Part shown: positions 20,259 through 30,435 of the stretch, piece after piece
Position numbering within the stretch: the stretch's first letter is position 1
Layout: each line of letters opens with the position of its first letter
NCBI GenBank assembly: GCA_002077065.1
Contig: NAJO01000020.1
Coordinates: 124,001 to 188,000 of the forward strand
DNA: 64,000 nt
Direction of reading: 5' to 3'
Origin: Cryoendolithus antarcticus
Lineage: Eukaryota > Ascomycota > Dothideomycetes > Cladosporiales > Cladosporiaceae
Notes under the pieces: generated by a model
What the model was told of the DNA's origin: nothing
The model's input: only the letters and a program-made list of their open reading frames with translations
Databases searched by the model: none
Program-made: the position numbers and the translations under genes

Positions 20259-23200
20259 CTACCATGCCACGTACTCCCACCTCCCGTCTCCAGAGAACCC
20301 CATACAGAGAACACAAGTCCTGTGATCTCGATGTACTCCAGGCATGAATACGCTCGAGCCACAGACTCGACATACAAACCCCATGCCAGGTCGGAAGATA
20401 TACCCAGAAGTGGTTGTACGCACTACACTCTGATCCGTGAGGTTCGCAGCCGTGTAGTGCGGCGCAGGAGCTAGATGAGCGTGTGTGTGTTGCGTCGGAA
20501 GGGCGTGGTGAGCGGTTGACTGTCCCGAGAGAGGGACATAGTGGGCATGAGGATATTGACAGGGTGCAGCGTAGTGTGCATGTGTGTGCTGCTGCGGATG
20601 CAAGATAGTAGGTTGCGCTTGGATCGAGCGGGGAGCATTTGGCCCAACATAGGGTACGTTCAGATTTGGTGGTGGGTGCGCGTAGCGATGCTTTAATTCG
20701 CCCGGTCGGGCGTGAGGTGCGTATTGTGGTGGGTACGGGAAAGGATCTGCAGCTGCTCTAGCTGCTGGACGCTGGGGATCAGAGCCCGCAATATGTGGCA
20801 GCGCATCTGTGGTGACAGATACTTGAGACTCTGCAGCCGGGGCTGATGTCCATGTACTTGCGGTGGCGTCGACATGGCTCAGCTGCAGGGCTGACGGTGC
20901 AACGGTGGATCCCGGTGGTGGTACTTGCGATTCGACTTGCTGCTGGGAGTCTGTGGTAGGTGGCGCGGCCGGTGCGCTGATGGAATGTCCAACCATGCCA
21001 GAAGCCGAACCTAATGTCGGGTCGTTGACGGGACTGGTAGGGGTTTCGCTCTGCTTATGGTCGAAGACGAACAGCGGCTCCAATGGCATGTGCAGCGTGT
21101 TCCATAACTCAAACCCAAGATCACCTGGTTGCAATTGCTCTGCCCTTCCTTTGCCCTTGTCGTCACTCAGACTGATGGTCCTCGGTCCATTCGAGTCCAT
21201 CTGCCGCAGCTGCAACCCAGTCGACGATGTCCTCGTACTCCTTGGTGGCATCGATGGCTGAAGTGACGGCCCAGGCAAATGGAACGTCTCCCATAGCATC
21301 ACGTCAGCGGCATCCTGCATCGATGTCCGTCTGCTTTGCATCTCTACAACGCCACTAGACTGCAGTAGCTGACTGACGCCCTCGACGTTCGCCGGCTCGT
21401 TGAAAAGCCTGTCGAGCTCCGCGCCGAAATCTGCATTCAAAGGAGTGACCTGTGATGCAAGCTTAGCAAGATTGTCATCTCGACGGAGCATCCCAAGAAT
21501 TTGGCGGTACTTCATTCTCCTCATCCAAAGTGTCTGGCACCGAAGGCCCACTGTAGCCACCCCAATTGCCGAATTGCGAGTGTGGCGCAGTGCTGATGCT
21601 GGGTCTGTGGAATGAAGCGGCTGGGTCGCCGTAGGCGAATGGCTGTGGTTGCATTGGCGCATGAGAATAAGCCACCTGACCTGGAAATGATGTGCTATAT
21701 CCCGAGCCGGGTGGCTGATAGAGCTGTTGAGCTTGAGGTGGATATGTCGGTGGGCTGACTTGGCCCGCTGCACCTGCGTCGACATAGTTCGAAATGCCAT
21801 GTGCCTGCATCGGAGGCGGAGACTGATACACTGGCTGTCCCTGAACGCTGTTGTGTGGCGAGCTGAAGTGCTGACTGCTGCTGTTGCTTCCTACAGAGCC
21901 TGTCGAGTTAGCGTGCTGCCACATGCTAGGCCGTCGCACGCCAGCCATGATCTCGAGCTCACGTAGACGTATGGTCAGATCTTCGAGCATTGTGGATGTC
22001 TCTTGTTGGTAGCGTTGGTGCCAGCTGCGTCCCGTCAGTAAGCGCTTTTTGGAAAGGATTGCGATCAACGCACCTCATGTAACCCCATCGAATGCCAAAT
22101 CGAGCAAGACAGTCTATGATCTGCTTGATGCAATTGATACTCCTCGAAGTATTGAACCGCTGTACGGTGTCGCCAGGCGGGAGCATGACTTGTGGTATTG
22201 CTGGAGGTGGTGCACTGGACGGCCTGACCTCAGGACGTGCCGGAACGATGCCATTGATCAGTGTCTCCAGGTTCTGCTGAAGCACGTCTAGGAACTGGCG
22301 ACCCGTCATGTATACTCTCATCGCGTCGTAGAATGACAACGGCGCAGTGTAGCTTGGGTCGCTGATGAGTCGCTGCATGAGATCGGCGTATCGGATGCAG
22401 TATTCGAAGATCAAAGTCTGCGCAAAGGGGGTGATCGTAGGCACTCGTGGCGACGGCGAGAGCACGTAGACATAGGAGTATAGTAAGTCGAGCTCGAAGA
22501 AAGCGCGCATATTCGGCGAAGCAGAGTTCGAGACCCCGTCCATCCACTTGCGCATATCGTTGCAGACCGCCCAGATGTACGGGTAAGGCTCATCCCAGGG
22601 CTTCCGTCCAGATTGAAAGAGATCAGTGTACCACTTCGATTGAATTTGACGAAGGCCGATGAGATCTAGAGCAAGCTGATGGGACTGCAGCCAGGTCATA
22701 GCAGGCACGTCTTGTGGCTCGGGCGAGCTTGGCTGAGAAGCAGCCTGCTTGACGAAAGGCACCTTGACTTTTGCGCTATCGTCGGAGAAAGAGAATGCTC
22801 GAGTCTGCACAAGTGAGGTGGATCGATCCAGAGCATACACACACCAGAAGACTCTACGACGGAGCTCAAGCTTGCCCTTTGTCATCGAGGCGCCTTTGGG
22901 CGGATCTTGATGTAGACCGAGGTCTACCATTGCCCGAGATGCAGCTCCGATCAGACTCCAAGAATCGAAGTGGTGAGGGTCAAGCATTGCATACTCCACA
23001 AGAAGTACAAGGGCTTGCACACTGGAGATTGCACCGGGATGCAGTACCTGCTCGGCGAAGTCCAGCGCAGCGCATACGTGGCCAATGCCCTCGAGGAAAT
23101 TCTGATCGCCACTACGCTCTGACAGAGAGGCACTCGCTACGGCAAGGACCATGCGCACCATCCAATGGTCCACAGGCTGTGCCTTGTCAAGATCTCGATG

Positions 23201-23939
23201 ATACACGCTGTCAACTGATGCGTAGAAGCTCGCCTCATCGAACACGGGAATGAGCTGGAAGACATTGTTCAGGTAGTGCTGGGCAAGCTGGGTCGCCACG
23301 TGTTTCGGAGGTAAAGCCTTGGTGGTACCTTGTGGGAGCGGATCCTTCGAGCAAGCAGACAAAATCAATCGAGAATACGACATCGCCGAGGTGAACCCAT
23401 AGAAATCTCGTGCGGTTGCATTTACTGAAAGAAAGCCGAAGCCAGATACCAGATCATCGATAGCGGAAGCTTCTTTCCGCCGTTGCGCTTTGCTGGTGTT
23501 GGGCGTCGGTGGTTCCTCATCGTCCGGCCGTTGGGCGTCTAGTGACTGCCGCCTAGATGGCACTGCGGTGCCTGTGTCATCGTCAGGGAGTGAGATGACT
23601 GATGGCTTCCTGCGATGCGCTTCCTCAAGTCTCGCCTGGAGCTTGTCGATGCGTGTCTCGAGAGTCTGAACATAGCTTCGTTCCTTGCCTCGTGCAAACT
23701 GATCGTTAGTGCTGGTGCATTCGGCGGCACGACCTGTCCGCTCGCATGATGTGCATGCCTAACACGTATCAGTATACTCGGTCCATGTCAGTGCAACAGG
23801 GGTCGCTTACGGGCAGCTTGCCATCGCATCTGACCTTGGCGTTGCGACAGCGCAGACACGCTGCCACTGGTCGCGAGACCTTCAGCAGTGGTGTCTCCAG
23901 AGGCATAAGAGCCAGCCCATCAAGGTCGTCTACCGCCAT
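20259..23939 (-). CDS. Zn2Cys6 fungal-specific transcription factor with an extended C-terminal region
   Basis: Predicted exons are 23939-23811, 23758-22074, 22024-21511 and 21449-20259, giving about 1172 residues. Exons 1-2 build the binuclear cluster CLRCRNAKVRC / CTSCERTGRAAEC, spacing CX2CX6CX6CX2CX8C at residues 28-57. A linker and coiled coil follow (YVQTLETRIDKLQARLEEA). The fungal_trans middle domain includes QLIPVFDEASFYASVDSVYH, GAASRAMVDLGLHQDPP and LRRRVFWCVYALDRS. The C-terminal part is Gln/Pro/Ser-rich. The last intron (21510-21450, 61 nt, ending ATCACAG) is my inference: it removes a stop at 21477-21475 and joins an open frame that has no start of its own. That frame ends with a His-rich stretch and a Cys/His motif at about 20298-20372. 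If the intron is not used, the factor ends at 21475 with 787 residues. Confidence 0.8.
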
Positions 23940-24986
23940 GGTTAGCTTAGTCAGTTCGTGGGCAGACCTCAGCAAAGCAATGGTAGGTGTCGTTGGGGCG
24001 AGTAATGCGGGACACAGGGCAGATAGACTTCATAAGCACAACCACCTGGCCTTGCGCGAGGCGCACACGGCTCGCTAATGGCGGTAAGACGGCGCATACT
24101 GGTGGCACACACCTGTATTACATGCAGTAGTTGCGTTGCTGCTCAGCCTCAGCCCTGTGAGATCTCAAATTGAAGGCCCGGTGGGATGGCTCTCGGCTTC
24201 ATCAGATGGCAAGTGCCTCGATACAGGATTTGACAAGCTGCCGCGAATCGTCTTGTTCGGCAAGATGTGTTGTCGCTCAGAGGGAGTATTTCACGAATGA
24301 CGGAACCCTGCAATGGCGAAGAAGTGAAGTTGTTGTATCGACCCACCGCGAGAAAGTGCCGCCGCCCAGCCGCGGCAGTCTCGAACTGGCCTCGTTCGAC
24401 ACATGCATTTTGGCGTGATGAGACTATCTGGGTTGGACCCTATCACATCACTACACTGTTGGATCATAGCCAACCCCTCATCAACCTGCTTGTCGCGTGT
24501 CTTACAAGCAGATACATTGATGGAATGACAAAGGTGGCCTTTCTCAGCTTTACGCTCCACGTTCACAAGCAACGATACAGCCCTCCCTCCCGAGAATCCG
24601 GCGCCAGGGTAAACTGTGAGAAGTAACTCTCTGATTGGCTCCATGTTCAGCCCTGTGTACCGAAGGGTTCGACGAGTCGCGGGTTCTCGTAGTCTAGATC
24701 GTGGCTTCAGACATGTGCCGTAGAGTTCATCTCGCAATTGTCAGGCCGTCAGCAATGCTACCTTAGTCCCTCCTGACTGGCTGCCTACGGCCCCATATCG
24801 CGAGCCCTTGTCTGCCTTTTGATCAAGAAGCTGCGCCCGAATGCGCAGCAGCTTCCGCTTCATGCACGAATTGTGATATCGCATACCGGCCACGCCACCT
24901 TGCATATGCTCGCCAGGTCCCACGGACGGTAGCTCGTACATTGAGTGGCAGCCCAATATCGGGCGCATGCCTTAGTTTCCCACGTC
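23940..24986. other. Shared intergenic region of two divergent Zn2Cys6 regulator genes
   Basis: About 1.05 kb between the starts at 23939 and 24987. Minus-strand open frames around 24291-24737 have no domain and no intron logic, so I do not call a gene. It is presumably a bidirectional promoter. Confidence 0.5.
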
Positions 24987-27563
24987 ATGGCTGCAGCGCC
25001 AGGCATAGCAAACAAAATGGAGTCAGATCCGCGTGCAGTGTCGAGGAATCCCACACACACCCACGGCATGAACGGGCGAACGAATCTGCGACGTGAGGGT
25101 ACCAGTGAGGCTGGCCCTGCCTCCTCTGCTGTCGCGCACACACTTACGGCCTGTACACGATGTCGGCAAAGGAAGACGAGATGCGATCCCAACTTGCCGA
25201 AATGCGGGCCATGCGAGAGGACCAATTCGGTGTGCGAATACTTTGACTCGAATAAGGGCCATGTGGTGAATCGGAACTATGTCGTCTACCTCCAGCACAA
25301 GGTCCGGGAGCTGGAGGAAGACTTGGAGCGGGTGGAGAATGAGGACACCGCAGATGATCCAGAAGCCATGATGCGATCGGCGAATGTGCGCATGCAGGAC
25401 ATGGGGGAGTCAAAGTTTCTGGGGCCGTCGAGCGGCATCGCGATCACGAGATTGGTGATGCAGCTTGCAAAGCAGTTTACTGACGCCAAAAGCATCAAAG
25501 AGATCGTGCCAGAGGCGCGCGCGAAGGAGATGAAGCAGTTGTATATCGAAGAGCAAGCCAAGCCGACGTCGAAGATTTACCCAGTGACGAGTAATGTCGC
25601 TGCACCAGACCTACCAAATCGTGGCCTCACGGACGTCCTTGTTCAACTGTATAAGCTCAAGGTGCAACCGCTGTACCCAGCGCTCCACGAGCCGGCGTTG
25701 GACGCAGACGTCACGGCAGTATACGAGAACAGCGAGCGAGCCTCTCCCTTTCAGAACTTCGTCACGCGCATGGTCATTGCCATTAGCTTGCAAAAGATGG
25801 ACACGCAGTATGCGGGACTTGCAGACAGCTTCTACCTCGCAGCTCTGCAAAATCTGGAGGATTGTATGCGACCCATGGATCTGAAAACGCTTCAATGCTT
25901 CGCATTAATGGCAGAGTACTCATTGCTCACGCCGACGAGAACGGCCATCTACTATATTGTTGGGATCGCGGTTCGTCTAGTGCAGGCATTGGGCTACAAC
26001 GAGGAGAAGACGATCACGAGGGGCACAACAGATAGCAGAGCTGACCCGCTCGAGATTGACATGCGCCGGCGAGCTTTCTGGTGCGTATTGGTAATGGAGC
26101 TCGGGCTGGCGCATTCACTCGGCCGACCTTCCATCATGGCCACCAGTCAGGAGCATATCGATGTAGGCTGGTTTGAGCTGTGCGACGACAAGTACATCAC
26201 CCGGAATGGCATCGATCCCGCTGCGCGGTCAGAGAGACCGACACTCAAAAAGTGGATTGCTATGCATTTCTTCAAGATGCGCTTCCTGCAACTTGAGATC
26301 CGACGCAAGCTGTACCAGCGCAAGAGATCCGAGCCCAAGGACGACAGCGATCCTTGGTTCCTGCAGATGGAGGCAAAGCTCACAGCTTGGCGGGATGCGT
26401 CGCCGAATGATAATGAAGGCCATGGACTCGACAAGACGTGGTTCACTGTTCGATACAACACTATCGTAGTCTTCTTATACCGGCCTTCGCCGCAAATTCC
26501 CCGGCCATCATTGGCAGCGGCATTGAAGGCATTCGATGCATGCCAGTACAACATCTACATACAGCGTGAACAGATCATCAAGAAGAATGTCGACCTGACC
26601 TGGGTCTTCGCGCAGGCCCTGTTCATGGCGATCAATACTATGCTGTGGTCACTCAGCTATGTGGAGGTAAGACGCAAGCATAGCAGGACTGACGTCGAGA
26701 GCCACCTCGACATCGCGATGCAAGCCATCCAGCTTGCTTCGGAGAGATGGCCGGGTGTTGCATCGGCGATACAATTGTATCAGAACCTGATCGTCGCTGT
26801 CCTCCGCATATACGAGAAGGACGGCGATGTGCCAATCTCGGCAGTCACGCCCAGCGAAGCAGCCTCGCCTGCGTTCCCGATACATCGCGCTGATACTTCG
26901 AGCCCGGCCACAGCATCTAGTAACTCTGTGCCAACGCCACCGGAGAGGTCAGCCGCGCCATTCGGCTACCTTAACCAGCAATCTAGGAGAAGCGTTGAGC
27001 AGCCGCCACCTGTACCATATCAAAGCAGCGCCACGCCACCTCCAGCAGCAACAAACACCCCGCCACTACATGCTCCGCCTCTGCAAGCCCTACCTGGCGC
27101 AGCTGATGCTTCATACTATCATCAGCAACCCCTTAATGGGAATCAGCCTTTCCAACCACAGCCTTATGACCTCACGAATCAATGGACCACCCTGCCTGAG
27201 TTCACCGCGGACCTCACAGCTCCGGGCTGGAACGCGGCCTACACCATGCCCCATGGCAACTCACAGCCCTTCGCGCCACCTCTATCGCAGCAGTTACCCT
27301 ACGAAACATACACAGATCCCTACTACGACCCGAACACCATGTCATATCCCTTTCCCAACGCTGGTGCAGGAAGCCTGGGCGCTGACACCCGAATGGGCAA
27401 CGATCAGTACATGCAGCCTTTCTGGGAGGACTCAAACAGCTGGACGAATGGACTGGACGCTTCACAGCAGCAGGAGCTAATGCACAGTCTGGAGACGAGT
27501 GGGATGGAGGACATTCAGACCATGATTACTGCGACTGTGCAAGCTATGACGCCTAAGCCATAG
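24987..27563 (+). CDS. Zn2Cys6 fungal-specific transcription factor
   Basis: A single exon of 858 codons. The first ATG in frame is at 24987; the frame extends 14 codons upstream without an ATG. The DNA-binding cluster is CTRCRQRKTRCDPNLPKC followed by GPCERTNSVC, spacing CX2CX6CX6CX2CX6C, near residues 56-83. A dimerisation helix follows directly (VVYLQHKVRELEEDLERVE). The fungal_trans domain spans roughly residues 210-480 with QPLYPALHEPALDADV, YYIVGIAVRLVQALGYNEE and DMRRRAFWCVLVMELGLAHS. The C-terminal 230 residues are Pro/Gln/Ser-rich with aromatic spacing, typical of an activation region. Regulated genes cannot be told from the sequence. The nitrate transporter lies downstream on the same strand, but nothing besides position links them. 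Confidence 0.92.
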   Translation: MAAAPGIANKMESDPRAVSRNPTHTHGMNGRTNLRREGTSEAGPASSAVAHTLTACTRCRQRKTRCDPNLPKCGPCERTNSVCEYFDSNKGHVVNRNYVVYLQHKVRELEEDLERVENEDTADDPEAMMRSANVRMQDMGESKFLGPSSGIAITRLVMQLAKQFTDAKSIKEIVPEARAKEMKQLYIEEQAKPTSKIYPVTSNVAAPDLPNRGLTDVLVQLYKLKVQPLYPALHEPALDADVTAVYENSERASPFQNFVTRMVIAISLQKMDTQYAGLADSFYLAALQNLEDCMRPMDLKTLQCFALMAEYSLLTPTRTAIYYIVGIAVRLVQALGYNEEKTITRGTTDSRADPLEIDMRRRAFWCVLVMELGLAHSLGRPSIMATSQEHIDVGWFELCDDKYITRNGIDPAARSERPTLKKWIAMHFFKMRFLQLEIRRKLYQRKRSEPKDDSDPWFLQMEAKLTAWRDASPNDNEGHGLDKTWFTVRYNTIVVFLYRPSPQIPRPSLAAALKAFDACQYNIYIQREQIIKKNVDLTWVFAQALFMAINTMLWSLSYVEVRRKHSRTDVESHLDIAMQAIQLASERWPGVASAIQLYQNLIVAVLRIYEKDGDVPISAVTPSEAASPAFPIHRADTSSPATASSNSVPTPPERSAAPFGYLNQQSRRSVEQPPPVPYQSSATPPPAATNTPPLHAPPLQALPGAADASYYHQQPLNGNQPFQPQPYDLTNQWTTLPEFTADLTAPGWNAAYTMPHGNSQPFAPPLSQQLPYETYTDPYYDPNTMSYPFPNAGAGSLGADTRMGNDQYMQPFWEDSNSWTNGLDASQQQELMHSLETSGMEDIQTMITATVQAMTPKP

Positions 27564-27947
27564 TAAGTAGCGAGACTGGGCCGAGTCGAGACGATGAGAA
27601 TTGGACGTCAGCGCGCGTTGTCATGGCCGGATGGGATATGCTGCTACGGATTTGTGTGAGCTTGACTAGCGAGGTGTTCGGGGAAACTATGGATTCGGGC
27701 TATTCATTACGATTGATATCGGACTTCACAGGACAGGGCATGTGACAGTAGTGAGTACAGCAACGGCAGCAGCGGAGAGGAATTTTCCCGGAAAATGCAA
27801 CGGCTTATCTCACCGTCGTGATGGAGTGACTTTCCTACCACGTGATCCCCTCGGACTGTACCGAGACCGTACAGTATGCCTGCAGCACATCGCTCCTCTC
27901 CCGATCTCTCTACTCTAGACTCGACCCAACATCATCGTGTACAACAT

Positions 27948-27955
27948 CTCCGTGG
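27948..27955 (+). promoter_or_regulatory. Candidate NirA/NIT4 binding site
   Basis: CTCCGTGG matches the Aspergillus NirA consensus CTCCGHGG exactly. It lies about 550 bases upstream of the nitrate transporter start. NirA is the pathway-specific nitrate activator. The motif is only 8 bases, so chance occurrence is possible; its position next to a nitrate gene raises the odds. Confidence 0.5.
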
Positions 27956-27979
27956 GACACCCATCGTCCCCTAGCCAAG

Positions 27980-28035
27980 TGATAGCCCTCGCCCCAGAGC
28001 CTCGCCAAGGCTGTACGCCAAGAGATAGTAGATAA
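27980..28035 (+). promoter_or_regulatory. Cluster of HGATAR (AreA/NIT2-type) sites
   Basis: TGATAG at 27980-27985, AGATAG at 28023-28028 and AGATAA at 28030-28035 match HGATAR. Another AGATAG is at 28464-28469. AreA/NIT2 GATA factors bind paired sites to relieve nitrogen repression. The two sites at 28023-28035 are closely spaced, as in known targets. Binding is inferred. Confidence 0.5.
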
Positions 28036-28506
28036 GGATCCCCAAACGTACTCACCTCAGTACACTGCAAGAACACATGCGGGTTGACGAGGCCTAAAGT
28101 CGCATCGAGCTGTGGAGCACATGAATTGAGGGCCTGGATATGCGTATCTGGATCGTGGAGTCGGAGATGCAGACACCTGCGTGACTTCTCCGTTCAACGC
28201 ACACTGTCCAAGCCTAGAGGCGCTGTGTTCGCTGGTCGCAGAGGCGATCCGTTGGGTATACGAGCTCTTGTGGCCCGCCAAGAGTGCGGCCGAGAAGTCT
28301 GTTGCGGATGAAATATAGGCTGGTGGTGAGTAGCGTTTTCGTTAAGTCCTATATCTCATCTTCGTCAAAATTGTCCGGCGTTCGACGGCCTTGTACTTCA
28401 TCGATTGTCGATACCTTCGGAAGCTCGACGAGCATCGATCAGAGTCGAACAAAACCTCTCGACAGATAGCGTGACCGTACGATCGACCCTCCACCAACCT
28501 CCCACA

Positions 28507-30349
28507 ATGACTTTCCCTGCCGTCCTCTGGTCCGCCCCGACTATCAACCCCATAAACCGCAAAGCCCGCAGCATCCCCGTCCTAAAACCCTACAACAAAT
28601 ACGGCCGCGTCTTCTTCTTCTCTTGGTGGGGCTTTTTCATAGCCTTCTGGTCCTGGTACGCCTTCCCGCCGCTGCTGGTCCGCACGATCCGCACAGACCT
28701 GAAGCTCACCCAGACCGATGTCGCGAACTCGAATATCGCCGCCCTCTGCGGGACGTTGGTGGTGAGATTCATTGCTGGGCCGATGTGCGATCGCTTTGGG
28801 CCGCGGTGGACGTATATTGTTATCTTGCTGGCGGGGAGTATTCCGACTGCGCTGGCTGGGGCGGTTACTGATGTTAGCGGGTTGATTGCGCTGAGATTCT
28901 TCGTTGGAATATTGGGCGGGACGTTCGTGCCGTGTCAAGTATGGTCTACAGGATTCTTCGACAAGAACGTCGTCGGCACCTCCAATGCTCTCATAGGAGG
29001 ATGGGGCAACTCGGGAGGTGGCATCACTTACTTCTTGATGCCGTTGATCTTCGACTCTCTGAGGGAGGACCAGGGACTTACTGCACACGTCGCTTGGAGG
29101 TGAGGTGCAAAGATGAGGTCCAAGTTGGTTGCTCAGCTGACGTTCCCAGGGTCGCTTTCATCGTTCCCTTCATCTTGATCGTGTCGACAGCCCTGTGCAT
29201 GATCTTCCTGTGTCCCGACACGCCAACGGGCAAGTGGGCTGATCGACACGAAGCTTCCCAAGCTCTGCTCGAAGCACATCTGCCGCCGGGTCAGAGCGGC
29301 CACGCCCTCACGGAGAAATCGGACTCGTCGCACCCATCTTCGGAACGTGGAGATTATTTGAACGAGAACGGAGAGAAGAAACGAGAAGTGCACCTACCTG
29401 CGTCTGTGGATGTTGGGCGAGGGTCGATTGAAGTCGTGGCTGCTCACGAAGCGCCGATGACTCAACAGGACATGTTGAACACCGCAAAGGGAGAGGTCGT
29501 CGTGGCGCCAAGCTTCAAGGAGGCCATGCACGTGATCTTCTCACTGCAGACACTGTTCCACTCGGCAACTTACATCTGCTCCTTCGGCGGGTAAGTATCT
29601 GAAGCCTTACAAGTCGGGACACGTCGTACTGATCATGATCGTAGTGAGCTTGCCATCAACAGCTACATTGCCTCGTATTTCCTCAAGAACTTTCCATACC
29701 TTGGCCAGACAGGAGCAGGACGCTGGGGCAGCATGTTTGGTCTACTCAACGTCGTCACTCGACCACTCGGCGGCGTCGTCAGCGATCTGCTCTACACGCA
29801 AGTGTCGAAGAACCTCTGGCTCAAGAAAGGCTGGATAACGTTTGTGGGCATTATCTCAGGTGCCTTCCTCGTTGCGATCGGTCTCACCAACCCGCATAAC
29901 GAGGCAAAAATGTTCGGTCTCATTGCCGGCATGGCGTTCTTCCTCGAGGCTGGGAATGGTAAGCTACTGCGTGACTCCTGTGCTTGGAGCTGTTACTGAC
30001 ATTTAGTACAGGGGCCAACTTTGCACTAGTACCACATGTGCACCCACACGCCAACGGCATCGTCAGTGGGACAGTCGGGGCTATGGGTAATACAGGTGGA
30101 GTTATATTCGGTGAGTGGTCTTTACACCTTCAATGTCGAAGCAAATCCGTGCTAACAATTCGTAGCCACCCTGTTCCGCTTCCATGGCACGAATTATGCC
30201 GAGTCGGTGAGACGTCTCTACCTTCGTTATCGGAGCAAATTCGTGCTAACAATTCGTAGTTCTGGATCATGGGCGTGATGATCATGGCTCTCAACGTTTC
30301 CATCTGCTGGATCAAGCCGTTGCCAAAGGACCAGATTGGTGGCAGGTAG
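28507..30349 (+). CDS. nrtA: High-affinity nitrate transporter (NrtA/CrnA, MFS NNP family)
   Basis: Plasma-membrane nitrate/proton symporter, 525 residues. Six exons are predicted: 28507-29099, 29150-29590, 29645-29958, 30012-30110, 30166-30206 and 30260-30349. Both NNP nitrate signatures are present: [13 protein letters not shown] after helix 4 and [17 protein letters not shown] in the second half. The substrate-binding arginines known from A. nidulans NrtA have counterparts in [16 protein letters not shown] and [13 protein letters not shown]. The long charged central loop between the two six-helix halves (about residues 240-320) is typical of fungal nitrate transporters. No nitrate or nitrite reductase gene is adjacent. 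Upstream NirA-like and GATA sites fit nitrate induction. Introns 4 and 5 are nearly identical to each other. Confidence 0.94.
30111..30165 (+). repeat. Introner-like intron, copy 1 (nitrate transporter intron 4)
   Basis: A 55-nt spliceosomal intron starting GTGAG and ending GTGCTAACAATTCGTAG. Its last 25 bases match the next intron at 24 positions, and much of the 5' half also aligns with small gaps. The shared block includes the branch site (GCTAAC) and 3' splice site. Confidence 0.75.
30207..30259 (+). repeat. Introner-like intron, copy 2 (nitrate transporter intron 5)
   Basis: A 53-nt intron starting GTGAG and ending GTGCTAACAATTCGTAG, lying 41 bases after copy 1. Similarity to copy 1 covers most of the intron, while the 41-base exon between them is unique transporter coding sequence. 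This points to duplication of the intron itself. Confidence 0.75.
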
Positions 30350-30435
30350 AAATGTACTACTCCGAGAAGTCTTGCTCTCCAGAATTGGGCATATAGGTAG
30401 ACCAGATATACGAAGACTTCATGTGACCCAGAGGG

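Larger units (their letters stand above)
27564..28506. other. Intergenic: promoter and leader of the nitrate transporter
   Basis: About 940 bases with no credible coding sequence. It contains a NirA-like element and several GATA elements, listed separately. Confidence 0.55.

Noticed and set aside
21451..21800. Separate gene starting within the 3' part of the Zn2Cys6 regulator
   Set aside because: It would need a same-strand overlap of over 300 bases with an alternative frame; an intron joining the frames explains the data better.
24291..24737. Minus-strand 148-codon frame between the two Zn2Cys6 genes
   Set aside because: No domain, no introns linking it to other frames, and odd composition; more likely promoter sequence.
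24987..30349. Nitrate assimilation gene cluster with its own regulator
   Set aside because: The neighbouring Zn2Cys6 protein is not recognisable as NirA/NIT4, and no nitrate or nitrite reductase is present in the window.
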